A stretch of 64,000 nucleotides of DNA from Dialister histaminiformans (GCF_900103425.1 NZ_FMXA01000006.1:43224-107223); one strand, 5' to 3'. Shown: positions 8,147 through 18,424, numbered from the stretch's first letter. The notes: a model not told the origin generated them from the sequence alone. Translations and numbers: made by a program.

Positions 8147-8377
8147 ATGGCACAGATTCAAGTAGAAATTCATGAAGAAATCGGGAACCTGTCCGAAAGC
8201 AAGGGCTGGAAGAAGCAGCTGACCTATACCAGCTGGAATAACCATGCACCGAAATTTGACATTCGTTCCTGGAATGAAGATCACAGCTCTATGACTAAGG
8301 GGATTACCTTAAATAAGGAAGAGCTGATGAAGCTTAAGGAAATCCTGAACACTGTTGATTTCGATAAGTACGAATAA
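8147..8377 (+). CDS. PC4-like / YdbC-family single-stranded nucleic-acid-binding protein
   Basis: 76 residues from the ATG at 8147, which follows GAGGGGTG; an in-frame ATG at 8090 lacks a site. The sequence has the YdbC pattern: IHEEIGNLSES, GWKKQLTYTSWNNHAPKFDIRSW, then GITLNKEELMKLKEIL. YdbC proteins share the PC4 coactivator fold and bind single-stranded DNA as dimers (known for the Lactococcus homologue). Single gene immediately followed by a tandem repeat and the TPP riboswitch. Confidence 0.8.
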   Translation: MAQIQVEIHEEIGNLSESKGWKKQLTYTSWNNHAPKFDIRSWNEDHSSMTKGITLNKEELMKLKEILNTVDFDKYE

Positions 8378-8417
8378 CAGAAAAACAGAAAAACAGAAAA
8401 ACAGAAAAACAGAATAA
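8378..8417 (+). repeat. Tandem 8-bp repeat CAGAAAAA
   Basis: Four perfect copies of CAGAAAAA (8378-8409) and a fifth altered copy CAGAATAA (8410-8417). It starts on the base after the stop codon of the PC4-like gene and ends just before the TPP riboswitch. Confidence 0.95.
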
Positions 8418-8424
8418 CCTATTG

Positions 8425-8515
8425 CAGATTGCTGGGGGAGCCGCAAGGCTGAGAGGTGTAAACCGACCCTTCGAACTTGAAGCAGTTCATACTGACGTAA
8501 GGAAGCAAAGCTATG
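8425..8515 (+). ncRNA. TPP riboswitch (THI element)
   Basis: The conserved pieces are in order: GGGGGAGCC, GGCTGAGAGG, then GACCCTTCGAACTTGA with the CTGACGTAAGGAAGC 3' part. This aptamer binds thiamin pyrophosphate. A terminator hairpin lies just downstream, so TPP should switch off transcription of the ThiC-family gene. Confidence 0.93.
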
Positions 8516-8539
8516 GGATGGCCATATAGGATGGCTGTC

Positions 8540-8565
8540 AGCCTGCTTTGTGCAGGCTTTTTTAT
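8540..8565 (+). terminator. Attenuator terminator of the TPP riboswitch
   Basis: A 7-bp GC-rich stem (8540-8546 with 8552-8558), short loop and a run of T, between the aptamer and the coding start. Confidence 0.88.
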
Positions 8566-8597
8566 TTGTCTGATTGTCAGACGGAGAAGGAGATATT

Positions 8598-9902
8598 ATG
8601 ACACAGCTCGAAGCGGCCAAACAGGGCATTATTACAGAAGAAATGCACCAGGTGGCAGAAGATGAGCATATAGATGCGGAAAAGATAAGAGAAGGTGTGG
8701 AAGCAGGCCATATCGTCATTCCGGCCAATAAAAATCACCGGTCCCTGCATGCTTATGGCATAGGGGAAGGACTTCGTACTAAAATGAATGTCAATCTTGG
8801 CGTGTCCAAAGATTGTCATGATTATTCTGTAGAACAGGAAAAGGCCAGACTGGCCTGGCGTATGAAGGCGGAAGCCATTATGGATTTATCCTGCTATGGA
8901 AAAACCGCGGGGTTCAGGCACTGGCTTATTGAAAACAGCCCGGCGGCTATTGGGACCGTCCCCATGTATGATGTGGATGGCGCACTTGGGAAGGCGCTGA
9001 AAGATATGACAGCGGATGACCTGTTCCAGGTAGTGGAACAGCACGCAAAAGACGGTGTTGATTTTATGACCATTCATGCGGGGATCAACCGGGAAGTGGC
9101 CGGTCATGTTATGCGGAATAAACGTATTACCAACCTGGTATCCCGTGGCGGCTCCATTCTGTTTGCCTGGATGATGATTAAAGGGAAGGAAAATCCTTTC
9201 TATGAACAGTACGACAGACTCCTCGATATCTGTCGCACCTATGATGTAACCATATCCTTAGGGGATGCCTGCCGAAGCGGATGCGGTCATGATTCAACCG
9301 ATGCCATTCAGATTGCTGAACTGATTACGCTGGGGGAACTGGTTGTGCGCGCGCGTAAGGCCGGAGTTCAGGTTATGGTGGAAGGCCCGGGACATATGCC
9401 GCTCAATGATATACGGATGAATGTGGAAGTAGCGAAAAAGCTGTGTCATGGTGCTCCGCTGTATGTACTGGGACCGATTGTCACTGATGTGGCGCCTGGC
9501 TATGATCATATTACGGCAGCTATCGGGGGTACACTTTCCGCAGCCTGCGGAGCGGATTTCCTGTGCTATGTTACCCCGGCAGAACATCTGAGGCTTCCTG
9601 ATATTCAGGATGTTCATGAAGGTATCGTAGCTTCCAAAATAGCCTGCCATGCGGCGGATATCGTTAAAAAGGTTCCGGGAGCCGCACAGTGGGATGAGGA
9701 GATGAGCTGGGCCAGAAGAAGAGTGGATTTCAAGCGGATGATACCTCTGGCCATTGACCCGGAAAAGGCAAAGGCTTACCGGGAAAGCAGCCAGCCGCAA
9801 GAGGAGCAGACCTGTACTATGTGCGGACCAAAGTGCCCGATGAAGACACTGGACTCTATTTTAAATAATCGGAATACGGATGAAGATCCTTACTTGAAAT
9901 AA
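8598..9902 (+). CDS. thiC: ThiC-family radical SAM enzyme (phosphomethylpyrimidine synthase or BzaF-like paralogue)
   Basis: 434 residues from the ATG at 8598 (AGAAGGAG upstream). The ThiC superfamily is clear: [15 protein letters not shown] start ([18 protein letters not shown]), [62 protein letters not shown], and a C-terminal CTMCGPKC [4Fe-4S] motif for radical SAM chemistry. The well-known MDLSTG segment of ThiC is [16 protein letters not shown] here, and the LGDGLRPG segment is LGDACRSG. Such changes are what I would expect in the BzaF/BzaA/BzaB group, which makes 5-hydroxybenzimidazole for cobamides from the same substrate (AIR). The TPP riboswitch argues for thiamin. ThiC assigned with that reservation. 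Confidence 0.8.
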   Translation: MTQLEAAKQGIITEEMHQVAEDEHIDAEKIREGVEAGHIVIPANKNHRSLHAYGIGEGLRTKMNVNLGVSKDCHDYSVEQEKARLAWRMKAEAIMDLSCYGKTAGFRHWLIENSPAAIGTVPMYDVDGALGKALKDMTADDLFQVVEQHAKDGVDFMTIHAGINREVAGHVMRNKRITNLVSRGGSILFAWMMIKGKENPFYEQYDRLLDICRTYDVTISLGDACRSGCGHDSTDAIQIAELITLGELVVRARKAGVQVMVEGPGHMPLNDIRMNVEVAKKLCHGAPLYVLGPIVTDVAPGYDHITAAIGGTLSAACGADFLCYVTPAEHLRLPDIQDVHEGIVASKIACHAADIVKKVPGAAQWDEEMSWARRRVDFKRMIPLAIDPEKAKAYRESSQPQEEQTCTMCGPKCPMKTLDSILNNRNTDEDPYLK

Positions 9903-9922
9903 TTTATCAGAGATATATTTCC

Positions 9923-9965
9923 AGAGGATTGGGATGCAAAACAAAGCATCACAGTCCTCTTTTTG
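9923..9965 (+). terminator. Terminator after the ThiC-family gene
   Basis: An imperfect stem (AGAGGATTGGGATGC against GCATCACAGTCCTCT, one internal mismatch) followed by five T residues. Confidence 0.75.
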
Positions 9966-10125
9966 ATGTACAAATTTGTATGAGCATATTTGAGCCCGGA
10001 ATAAATAAAACCGTTGCGACTAATTGTGTCAGCTGTTGTTTACACTGGTAATACATTCTGACAACACCTATAATATAGATATAAGTATAAATATAGTAAG
10101 ACATGACACTCTGAAAGGAGTACCT

Positions 10126-11781
10126 ATGTATATATCCTTTATGAAAATAGAGAATTATCGTACATTCCATATGATAACTCTTACATTTGATGACAGCATG
10201 AACTTTATTGTAGGAGACAATAATATCGGGAAGACCAATTTTCTGGCTTTGCTAAAGACGGTTACTCAGGGATTGGGATTTGTGGAAAGCGATTTTAAGG
10301 ACCCGGATTTGCCAATCCGCGTGGCTATTGAATTGTCTATGGCGGATATGTCATCGGGAGAAAAACTTAAAATTTCTCTGGAACAGAAGGTAACGGAAGT
10401 AGTTCCCCGGTTATATGATCTGAAGACGGGCAATCAGCTTCCGTTGGAATATGTGCGAAGCATGTTTTACATTAATCTTTCTCTGGAAGCGGTTCCTCGT
10501 AACATTGTGTCGGATCAGGAATTTAAGCGCCTTCATGATGCGTTTTCCCTGATATTGTCTGGAAATAAAGATAATTATGCAAGAGCCGAAGATTATTTTC
10601 ATAAAAAGGGAATAGATCTGAAATTGCCGGAAGACCCGCGTGCAGCCGCATTGCTGATTATCAATACCATCTATTTTACACCGCAGGAAGAGGAGAGCTC
10701 TGTTACTCAGCTGATGATGGCGGTTGGCGGGCATTTGCTCAGTGAGATGATCAGGAAGAAAGAAAGCCGGTCTATTCCTTTTCAGGATTTGATAATTACC
10801 GGACGGGATGGCAAGAAATATTTGCCTATTGCAGTGAGCATAGATGATCCGGAAATACAGCTGCATCCTTATCTGCAAAGGGCGATGATCAGTTTCCTTC
10901 ATTCTATTTTATCTAATCGGGAATCTCTGTTCTGCGAACTGATAAAGGCAGTGCTTGACGTGGATGGAATTGATGGTCAGCTTTTCATTGTTACCCATTC
11001 TACGGATGCGCTGGTGGATGATTATCGCTGCATTATCCGTCTGTATCGAAATAAAGCCTCCGGAGTCAGCGCTGCCTGTGGAGCGTCCTTTAAATTCGAT
11101 AAGGAAATTGAAAAACATCTGATTATGCATTTCCCTGAAGTGAAGGAGGCCATGTATGCTCGGTGTGCTCTCATTGTGGAAGGGGAAACAGAATATGGTT
11201 CATTCCCATATTTTGCCATTACCATGGGGATACATTTTGACTACCATGGAATCTGCCTGATTAATGCCCGCGGAGAAAGTTCCATATCCAAAATAAGCCG
11301 CCTGCTCCGCGAGTTCCATATTCCTACGGTATGCCTGTACGACAGGGATGTTATGGCAGAACATGGACAGTCTCATGTGTTTTACACCGATAATATCTGC
11401 TATGAAATGGATGTTGTGAAATCCTGTGTAACACAGAGAAAGTCGCACCTTCTTCTGAATGTAGTAAAAACGGTTGCGCCGGATTCCACCTATGTGCCGC
11501 AGGCTCTTATTAAGAAAGCCTGCCAGAAGCTTCAGATTCCCAAATCGGAATTTGCCCCGAGAAAACTGGAAAATATATCTGTAAGATCGGAGAAGGCACT
11601 TACTTTTTATTATTTTGCCTGGCTTTATGGGAATAAAGGTGTTATCATAGGTCGGGCACTCGGACTTCAGCTGGGAATCAATGAAATTCCGGAGTCGTTT
11701 AAACGCGCTATTACGGAAGCGGTTAACCGCGCGGACAGACATGAGGTATCCGCGAAAGACCGGGTGGAAATCCAGAAGTAA
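10126..11781 (+). CDS. OLD-family ATP-dependent endonuclease (ATPase plus TOPRIM)
   Basis: 551 residues from the ATG at 10126, with AAAGGAG upstream. N-terminal ABC-type ATPase: KIENYRTF, Walker A GDNNIGKT (30-37), Walker B-like SIDDPEIQLHP (Asp240, Asp241, Glu243) and a switch motif VTHSTDAL. C-terminal TOPRIM nuclease domain: LIVEGETEY (Glu352, Glu354 and Glu356 region) and the LYDRD pair (Asp406, Asp408). This order is that of the OLD nucleases, some of which act in phage defence (P2 Old, Gabija GajA). No helicase or reverse transcriptase gene sits beside it, so it would be a stand-alone (class 1) member. Lower GC than its pyr neighbours. Role in defence is inferred. Confidence 0.82.
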   Translation: MYISFMKIENYRTFHMITLTFDDSMNFIVGDNNIGKTNFLALLKTVTQGLGFVESDFKDPDLPIRVAIELSMADMSSGEKLKISLEQKVTEVVPRLYDLKTGNQLPLEYVRSMFYINLSLEAVPRNIVSDQEFKRLHDAFSLILSGNKDNYARAEDYFHKKGIDLKLPEDPRAAALLIINTIYFTPQEEESSVTQLMMAVGGHLLSEMIRKKESRSIPFQDLIITGRDGKKYLPIAVSIDDPEIQLHPYLQRAMISFLHSILSNRESLFCELIKAVLDVDGIDGQLFIVTHSTDALVDDYRCIIRLYRNKASGVSAACGASFKFDKEIEKHLIMHFPEVKEAMYARCALIVEGETEYGSFPYFAITMGIHFDYHGICLINARGESSISKISRLLREFHIPTVCLYDRDVMAEHGQSHVFYTDNICYEMDVVKSCVTQRKSHLLLNVVKTVAPDSTYVPQALIKKACQKLQIPKSEFAPRKLENISVRSEKALTFYYFAWLYGNKGVIIGRALGLQLGINEIPESFKRAITEAVNRADRHEVSAKDRVEIQK

Positions 11782-11854
11782 AAAGATTATATCTTTGCCT
11801 GATTCTAACTTGAAAAAAGCGAAGGTATGTTTTACAATGGTTGAAATCTCTATT

Positions 11855-11894
11855 TATATCAATATTTAGATATCTATATCAATATTCAGGTATC
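11855..11894 (+). repeat. Two tandem 20-bp repeats before pyrB
   Basis: TATATCAATATTTAGATATC (11855-11874) is followed directly by a copy with two changes (11875-11894). The repeat lies 34 bases before the pyrB start. It could be an operator or overlapping -10 elements; no PyrR-type attenuator is visible. Confidence 0.85.
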
Positions 11895-11927
11895 CTATGG
11901 TGTAATGTGGCAGGGAGGGACCATAAC

Positions 11928-12884
11928 GTGTCATTGAAAGGCAGATCTATAGTATCCTTGGAAGGACTCAGTTCCGCAGAGATTGAACGAATTCTTCAAG
12001 TGGCGGCACAGATGAAGAACATTGTTATTTCTCAAAACAAGAAACTTGATGTTTTGAGAGGTAAATCTATTGCTACATTATTTTTTGAAGCATCCACCAG
12101 AACAAGAAGTTCTTTTGAATTGGCAGCTAAGTATCTAGGTGCTGATGTTGTTAATATTTCCAAATCAGGCAGCTCTATGACGAAGGGTGAGAGCGTAAGA
12201 GACACAGCGTTGACTTTATCCGCTATGGGAGTTGACGCGTTAGTCATTCGCGATTCGTCAGAAGGGGCTGCTGTTTTTGTATCCAGGGCAGGGAGTCCAC
12301 GGGTGGCAATCCCTCCGGTAATCAATGCGGGCGATGGCGCGCACGCGCATCCATCTCAGGGACTGCTGGATATGTTTACCGTAAGGGAAGCAGGAATTTC
12401 ACTGAAAGGAATGAAATATGTCATCTTAGGTGATATTCTGCACTCCCGGGTAGCCCGGAGCGATATTATCGGCTTTGCCAAAATGGGGGCGGATGTCCAC
12501 CTGTACGGGCCGAGGACGCTCGTGCCAAAGGAACTGGAAGCTCTGGGATGCACTGTGGATGATTCTATGGAAGAAGCGCTGGATGGCGCAGATGCCATTA
12601 ATGTACTCCGTATACAGCTGGAAAGGGCAGCTGGCGGATTTATCCCGTCCCTTTCAGAATATTCCAGCCTGTTTGGATTGAACCGCAGACGCCTGGCCCT
12701 GGCAAAACCGGGAGCTATTGTCATGCATCCGGGGCCGATGAACCGCGGCGTAGAAATTTCAGAAGATTTAGCCTATGATGAACGCTCCTGGATTCAGGAA
12801 GAAGTCAGAAACGGGGTAGCAATTCGTATGGCGATGCTGTATTTGATTCTTACGGAGGGAAAAGACATTGAAGTTCATAATTAA
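11928..12884 (+). CDS. pyrB: Aspartate carbamoyltransferase catalytic subunit
   Basis: The GTG at 11928 follows GGGAGGG by 8 bases and gives MSLKGRSIVSLEGLSS, which fits the family; an ATG 87 bases earlier would translate the tandem repeat. 318 residues. The carbamoyl-phosphate loop STRTR (56-60), the HPSQGLLDMFT segment and the HPGPMNRGVEI end are all present. It condenses aspartate with carbamoyl phosphate, the first committed step of UMP synthesis. No pyrI regulatory subunit follows. pyrC overlaps its end by 17 bases. The first ~300 bases are noticeably more AT-rich than the rest. Confidence 0.95.
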   Translation: MSLKGRSIVSLEGLSSAEIERILQVAAQMKNIVISQNKKLDVLRGKSIATLFFEASTRTRSSFELAAKYLGADVVNISKSGSSMTKGESVRDTALTLSAMGVDALVIRDSSEGAAVFVSRAGSPRVAIPPVINAGDGAHAHPSQGLLDMFTVREAGISLKGMKYVILGDILHSRVARSDIIGFAKMGADVHLYGPRTLVPKELEALGCTVDDSMEEALDGADAINVLRIQLERAAGGFIPSLSEYSSLFGLNRRRLALAKPGAIVMHPGPMNRGVEISEDLAYDERSWIQEEVRNGVAIRMAMLYLILTEGKDIEVHN

Positions 12885-14157
12885 AAACGGAACCATCGTA
12901 AATCCGGCAAGAGGACAGCATGAACAGGGGGATGTGGTAGTCGAAAACGGGAAGATTGTTTCCCTGGGCGGCCATGCGGATGAGCAGGGAGCTGAAGTGT
13001 ATGATGCCACCGGATGTTTTGTCACTCCGGGGCTGATTGATATGCACGTACATCTCCGCGAACCGGGACAGACAGGAAAAGAAGATATTCACACAGGGAC
13101 CCAGGCCGCTGCCGCTGGCGGGGTAACCCGTGTAGCCACTATGGCCAATACCAGCCCGGTAATTGATTCCGCTACCGTACTGAGATCCGTTCAGAAACGG
13201 GTGGAAGAATCCGGGGTAGTCAAGGTAAGCATTATCGGCGCGATTTCCAAAGGACTGGAAGGGAAACAGCTTTCCGGCATGGGTGGCATGGCTAAAGCAG
13301 GCGCTGTAGCATTCTCGGATGATGGACGGTATGTGGAGAGTGCAGACTTTATGCGTCGCGCTATGGAATATGCCGATATGCTCGATAAGATGATTATTGA
13401 CCATGCAGAAGATATGACCATGTGCCGTCAGGGATTTATGAATGAAGGTACCAATTCGTACTGCATGGGTGTTACCGGCCGGCCGGCGGCAGGGGAAGAT
13501 ATCGCGGTAGCCAGGGATATTATTCTCTCCGAACTTACCGGATGCCATCTTCATGTAGCCCATGTAAGCTCTGCCCGTGCGGTGGAACTTATCCGTCAGG
13601 CTAAAAAGAGAGGAAGTCGTGTGACTACAGAAGTAACTGCGCAGCACCTCTATTTCACGGATGACTATCTGAAGGGCTACGAACCGGTTTATAAAATGGC
13701 ACCGCCTATCCGCGCGGAAAAAGACAGACAGGCACTGCTTGAAGGCGTGCTGGACGGAACAATTGATGCGATTATTACAGACCACGCGCCGCATGCCAAT
13801 GAGGAAAAGGATGTGCCTTTCTGCTGCGCGCCGAATGGCATCGCAGGGCTGGAAACGTCTCTGGGTTCTGTCCTCACCATGTTTTATCACACCCACCGTC
13901 TGTCCATTGACCGGATTGTGGAACTGATGAGTACAAATCCGGCCAGACTTCTGAGAGTGGAAGGTGGCATACTGAACGCTGGAAAACCGGCGGATATTAC
14001 GGTTATTAATCCGGACTATGAATGGACAGTTCATGGAAAGGATTTATATACAAAGACACTGTTTACTCCTTATGAAGGTATTACGCTGAAAGGAAAGGCA
14101 GTACTTACTTTAGTTGATGGACAAGTGGTTATGAAGGAAGGGAAGGTATTGAAATGA
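12868..14157 (+). CDS. pyrC: Dihydroorotase
   Basis: 429 residues beginning at TTG 12868, inside the end of pyrB, with GGAGGG upstream. Type I dihydroorotase: metal ligands in DMHVHLREPG (His60, His62), later HVAHVS and the ITDHAPH motif with the catalytic Asp. It closes carbamoyl aspartate to dihydroorotate. Overlap with carA by ATGA indicates coupled translation. Confidence 0.95.
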   Translation: MKFIIKNGTIVNPARGQHEQGDVVVENGKIVSLGGHADEQGAEVYDATGCFVTPGLIDMHVHLREPGQTGKEDIHTGTQAAAAGGVTRVATMANTSPVIDSATVLRSVQKRVEESGVVKVSIIGAISKGLEGKQLSGMGGMAKAGAVAFSDDGRYVESADFMRRAMEYADMLDKMIIDHAEDMTMCRQGFMNEGTNSYCMGVTGRPAAGEDIAVARDIILSELTGCHLHVAHVSSARAVELIRQAKKRGSRVTTEVTAQHLYFTDDYLKGYEPVYKMAPPIRAEKDRQALLEGVLDGTIDAIITDHAPHANEEKDVPFCCAPNGIAGLETSLGSVLTMFYHTHRLSIDRIVELMSTNPARLLRVEGGILNAGKPADITVINPDYEWTVHGKDLYTKTLFTPYEGITLKGKAVLTLVDGQVVMKEGKVLK

Positions 14158-15218
14158 ACGGCTTATTAGTACTCGCCAACGGAGCCCGTTTCAAAGGTAC
14201 TCTTTTAGGAAATGTAGAAGGCTTTGGTGAACTGGTTTTCAATACAGGGATGACAGGTTATCAGGAATGTTTTACAGATCCTTCGTATGAAGGGCAGATT
14301 CTGACACTGACCTATCCACTGATTGGCAACTATGGTGCTAATGATGAATTTATGCAGACAGCCAAACCGGCAGCTGCTGGATATGTAGTGGACCAGATTG
14401 CCGCACACCCGAGCAACTGGGAGTGCAAGGGAACCATTACTGAATTCATTGAAAGATATCATGTACCCTGCCTCTATAATGTGGATACCCGTGCGGTAAC
14501 CCGCGAACTGAGAAAACACGGGGTTATGAAGGGGATTATCGTAAGAGCTGACAGAACGGAAGATGAAATCAGGGAACTGCTTGGTCAGTCCATGCATCAC
14601 AATCAGATTTCCAGAGTAACTACTCCTTATCCTTATGTATATGGTGACGGCAAGTATAAGGTGGCGCTGGTGGACTGCGGACTGAAAAAGAATATTCTGA
14701 AGAGTCTGGCAGCTAATGACTGCACTGTACATGTATTTCCCGCTTTCACACCGGCAGAAGAACTCCTGTCCATCAATCCAGATGGCATTTTCATGAGCCC
14801 TGGACCAGGGAATCCGCAGGATGTGCCGGAAATCGTGGAAACAGTCAGAAAACTTATCGGCAAGAAGCCGATTTTCGGTATCTGCATGGGTCTGCAGCTG
14901 ATTTCCATAGCTCTGGGAGCTAAGACCTTTAAGCTTCCTTTTGGACATCGAGGAGCCAACCATCCGGTCAAAGATTTGCGTACAGGCCGCGTATACATCA
15001 CCAGCCAGAACCATGGCTATGCCGTATCTGATGAGGACTTGCCGGAATGTATGGAAGTTATACTGCGCAGCGTAAATGATGGAACCATTGAAGGTATCCG
15101 TCATAAGACCCTGCCAATTCAGGCTGTACAGTATCATCCGGAAGCCGCACCGGGACCGACAGATAATTTCTATTTGTTTAAGGAATTTGCACAGATGATG
15201 GAGGAGAACAGGAAATGA
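14154..15218 (+). CDS. carA: Carbamoyl-phosphate synthase small (glutaminase) subunit
   Basis: 354 residues. N-terminal CPSase domain ([21 protein letters not shown]) then a class I glutamine amidotransferase with the nucleophile Cys244 in FGICMGLQL and the His/Glu pair in YHPEAAPGP. The oxyanion segment MSPGPGNP is present. It supplies ammonia to CarB. ATGA overlaps link it to pyrC before and carB after. Placement within the pyr operon suggests that this copy serves pyrimidines; another copy for arginine cannot be judged here. Confidence 0.96.
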   Translation: MNGLLVLANGARFKGTLLGNVEGFGELVFNTGMTGYQECFTDPSYEGQILTLTYPLIGNYGANDEFMQTAKPAAAGYVVDQIAAHPSNWECKGTITEFIERYHVPCLYNVDTRAVTRELRKHGVMKGIIVRADRTEDEIRELLGQSMHHNQISRVTTPYPYVYGDGKYKVALVDCGLKKNILKSLAANDCTVHVFPAFTPAEELLSINPDGIFMSPGPGNPQDVPEIVETVRKLIGKKPIFGICMGLQLISIALGAKTFKLPFGHRGANHPVKDLRTGRVYITSQNHGYAVSDEDLPECMEVILRSVNDGTIEGIRHKTLPIQAVQYHPEAAPGPTDNFYLFKEFAQMMEENRK

Positions 15219-18200
15219 AAAGAACGGATGTAAAAAAGGTACTGGTCATTGGATCTGGCCCAATCGTAATCGGCCAGGCTGCTGAATTCGACTATGCTGG
15301 TACTCAGGCATGCCGTTCCCTCCGGGAAGAAGGCATGCAGGTTGTTCTGGTAAACAGCAATCCATCCACGATTATGACCGATTCAGATATTGCCGACGCT
15401 GTGTATATCGAACCAATCACTCTGCAGTTCGTAACCGAAGTTATTAAGAAGGAAAGACCGGATGCACTGCTGGCCACCCTGGGCGGTCAGGTAGGTCTTA
15501 ACATGGCGGTTCAGCTGGCAGAAGCCGGTGTACTGGAAAAGTACGGCGTAAAGCTGCTGGGTTCCTCTCTTCACGCAATCAAGCATGCAGAAGACAGAGA
15601 ACTGTTCAAGGAAGCCATGGAAAAAATCCATCAGCCGGTTCCGGAAAGTGAAATTTTTGAAGAGCTGGAACCAGCTGTCAGGTTTGCCGACAGCATTGGC
15701 TATCCGGTAATTATCCGCCCGGCCTTCACCCTTGGGGGAACCGGCGGCGGCATTGCCCATGACCGTTATGAAATGGAAGAAATCGCCAACCGCGGGTTGA
15801 AACTGTCTCCGATTAACCAGATTCTGGTTGAACGAAGCGTAGCCGGCTGGAAGGAAGTTGAATATGAAGTTATGCGCGACAGCGCAGATAACTGCATCAT
15901 CGTCTGCAGCATGGAAAATATCGACCCAGTAGGCGTTCATACCGGCGATTCCATCGTAGTGGCACCGACTCAGACGCTGACCGATGGACAGTTCCAGATG
16001 CTTCGTACCGCATCTATCAACATTATCCGCTACCTGGGCATTGAAGGTGGATGTAACGTACAGTACGCGCTGGACACCCGTTCCAATCAGTACTATGTCA
16101 TTGAAGTAAATCCGCGTGTAAGCCGTTCTTCTGCACTGGCATCCAAGGCTACCGGCTATCCGATTGCCAAGGTAGCGGCCAAGGTGGCTCTGGGAATGAC
16201 CCTGGATGAAATCACAAATGCAGTAACCGGAGATACCAAGGCCTGCTTTGAACCATCTATCGACTATGTAGTATGCAAATTCCCAAGATGGCCATTTGAA
16301 AAGTTCACTCTGGCAGATCGCCAGATTGGTACCCAGATGAAGGCTACTGGTGAAGTCATGGCACTTGACCGTACATTGGAAGGATCTCTTCTCAAAGCTA
16401 TACGTTCTCTGGAAGTAGGAGAAGGCTATCTGCATCTGGCTAAACTGGACAGCCAGTCGCTGTATGATATCCGCTGCCTCCTGCATAGAACAGATAATGA
16501 ACGTATATTTGTGGTTGCAGAAGCGCTTCGCCGTGGAATTGAACCGGAAGAAATTAATCGCATTACCCGAATCGATCTGTTCTTCCTGTATAAGATTCAG
16601 AATATCATCCATATGGAAAAGCGTCTGATTAAAGAAGGTCTGACGGAAGAAACTCTGGTGGCAGCAAAGAAAATTCAAATTCCGGACAAAGTTATTGCCA
16701 AGCTGAGCGATACTACCATCAAAGCGGTCAGAGCCATGAAAAAGAAGCTGAACTTTCATCCGGACTTTAAGATGGTGGATACCTGCGCCGCTGAATTTGA
16801 AGCGAAGACACCATACTACTATTCCACCTATGGCAGTGAAGATGAAGTACAGCCGCAGGGCAATAAGTCCGTTGTCGTATTTGGTTCCGGCCCAATCCGT
16901 ATCGGCCAGGGGATTGAATTCGATTACTGCTCAGTACACGCATCCTGGGCACTCCGCAAGGCTGGTCATAAGGCTATTGTCATCAACAATAACCCGGAAA
17001 CGGTATCCACTGATTTTGATACATCGGATGCTCTGTACTTCGAACCACTTACCGTGGATGATGTCATGGAAGTCATTGAAAAGGAAAAGCCGGAAGGGGT
17101 TATCTGTCAGTTTGGCGGTCAGACAGCTATCAATCTGGCTACTCCTATGGCCAAGAGAGGAATACGCATTATCGGATCTTCTAATGAAAGTATCGATATG
17201 GCAGAAGACAGAGAACGTTTTGATACGCTCATGGGACAGCTGGGCATTGCCAGACCTAAAGGCTGTCTGGTGGAAAGTGAAGCCGAAGCCATTGAAAAGA
17301 CACAGGATCTGGATTATCCGCTTATCGTTCGTCCAAGCTATGTACTTGGCGGTCGTGCAATGCAGATTGTATATGATGAACACGAACTCAGAACCTACCT
17401 GAAGGAAGCCGTTGTTGCTTCTCATGAACATCCGGTACTGATTGACCAGTACATGGTTGGCCGTGAAGTGGAAATTGATGCTATTTCCGATGGTATTGAT
17501 GTATGCATTCCGGGAATTATGGAACAGATTGAACGTTCCGGCGTTCATTCCGGGGACTCCTTCGCCGTATATCCTCCGCAGCATCTGAGCCAGGAGATTA
17601 TCGATACTCTGGCTGATTACACGAAGAAGATTGCGATTGCCATGTCCGTAAAGGGGCTGGTCAACATTCAGTTCATTGTTGTGAATGACCGTGTGTATGT
17701 AATTGAAGTCAACCCAAGAGCCAGTCGTACAGTTCCATTCATGAGTAAGATTACCGGTATCAATATGGTGGAATATGCAACAAGAATAGCACTGGGTGAA
17801 TCGCTGAAAGATACCGGACTTCCACTTGGACTGGTTCCACCAAAGGATTATGTAGCTATTAAGGCACCTGTTTTCTCTTTCTCCAAGCTGGGGCTGGTAG
17901 AAATCAAGCTGGGACCGGAAATGAAGTCCACTGGCGAAGTTATGGGTATTGGACATACCTATGAGGAAGCCCTCTATAAGGCAGTCATTGCGGCTAACCT
18001 TATGATTCCTGCAGGCGGCAGCATCCTCATCACGGTAAGCGACAGAGATAAGAAGGAAACCGCTAACCTGGCTCGCGGATTTGTAAAACTGGGATACAAG
18101 CTGGTCTGCACTTCCGGTACAGGAAGCTATTTCAAGAGCCTGGGCATTCCGGTTGAAATTATTAAGAAGATTCATGAAAAGGGCGAAAACTGTGAAAAGT

Positions 18201-18418
18201 ATCTGAAGTCCGGGAAGGTAGACATGGTACTCAATACCATTTCCTACGGCAGCCAGATTGAACAGGAAGGCTATGATCTCAGAAGAATCGCAGTAGAACT
18301 GGCTATCCCGTGCCTTACTTCACTGGATACAGCTAAGGAAGTTCTCCGTGTCATGGCTGAAGACGATACCGAAGCAAGCCATCATGTGGAATCTATTCAG
18401 GAATATGTAAAGGAGTAA
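15215..18418 (+). CDS. carB: Carbamoyl-phosphate synthase large subunit
   Basis: 1067 residues, the usual length. Two homologous ATP-grasp halves can be read: the first opens [26 protein letters not shown], the second [27 protein letters not shown] near residue 550. Each has the GGTGGGIA / LGGRAMQIV loop and an EVNPR motif ([13 protein letters not shown] and [13 protein letters not shown]). The C-terminal MGS-like allosteric domain follows ([16 protein letters not shown]). It makes carbamoyl phosphate from bicarbonate, ammonia and two ATP. Confidence 0.97.
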   Translation: MKRTDVKKVLVIGSGPIVIGQAAEFDYAGTQACRSLREEGMQVVLVNSNPSTIMTDSDIADAVYIEPITLQFVTEVIKKERPDALLATLGGQVGLNMAVQLAEAGVLEKYGVKLLGSSLHAIKHAEDRELFKEAMEKIHQPVPESEIFEELEPAVRFADSIGYPVIIRPAFTLGGTGGGIAHDRYEMEEIANRGLKLSPINQILVERSVAGWKEVEYEVMRDSADNCIIVCSMENIDPVGVHTGDSIVVAPTQTLTDGQFQMLRTASINIIRYLGIEGGCNVQYALDTRSNQYYVIEVNPRVSRSSALASKATGYPIAKVAAKVALGMTLDEITNAVTGDTKACFEPSIDYVVCKFPRWPFEKFTLADRQIGTQMKATGEVMALDRTLEGSLLKAIRSLEVGEGYLHLAKLDSQSLYDIRCLLHRTDNERIFVVAEALRRGIEPEEINRITRIDLFFLYKIQNIIHMEKRLIKEGLTEETLVAAKKIQIPDKVIAKLSDTTIKAVRAMKKKLNFHPDFKMVDTCAAEFEAKTPYYYSTYGSEDEVQPQGNKSVVVFGSGPIRIGQGIEFDYCSVHASWALRKAGHKAIVINNNPETVSTDFDTSDALYFEPLTVDDVMEVIEKEKPEGVICQFGGQTAINLATPMAKRGIRIIGSSNESIDMAEDRERFDTLMGQLGIARPKGCLVESEAEAIEKTQDLDYPLIVRPSYVLGGRAMQIVYDEHELRTYLKEAVVASHEHPVLIDQYMVGREVEIDAISDGIDVCIPGIMEQIERSGVHSGDSFAVYPPQHLSQEIIDTLADYTKKIAIAMSVKGLVNIQFIVVNDRVYVIEVNPRASRTVPFMSKITGINMVEYATRIALGESLKDTGLPLGLVPPKDYVAIKAPVFSFSKLGLVEIKLGPEMKSTGEVMGIGHTYEEALYKAVIAANLMIPAGGSILITVSDRDKKETANLARGFVKLGYKLVCTSGTGSYFKSLGIPVEIIKKIHEKGENCEKYLKSGKVDMVLNTISYGSQIEQEGYDLRRIAVELAIPCLTSLDTAKEVLRVMAEDDTEASHHVESIQEYVKE

Positions 18419-18424
18419 CAGGTT

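Noticed and set aside
11782..11927. PyrR-type attenuator before pyrB
   Set aside because: No terminator hairpin or conserved PyrR-binding loop is seen; only the tandem repeats.
12850..14034. 394-codon frame antisense to pyrC
   Set aside because: Shadow of a certain gene; no start site of its own and no recognisable protein.
15383..18175. Long antisense frames of 400-450 codons inside carB
   Set aside because: Carry the pattern of complementary codon bias in a conserved gene; carB is certain on the other strand.
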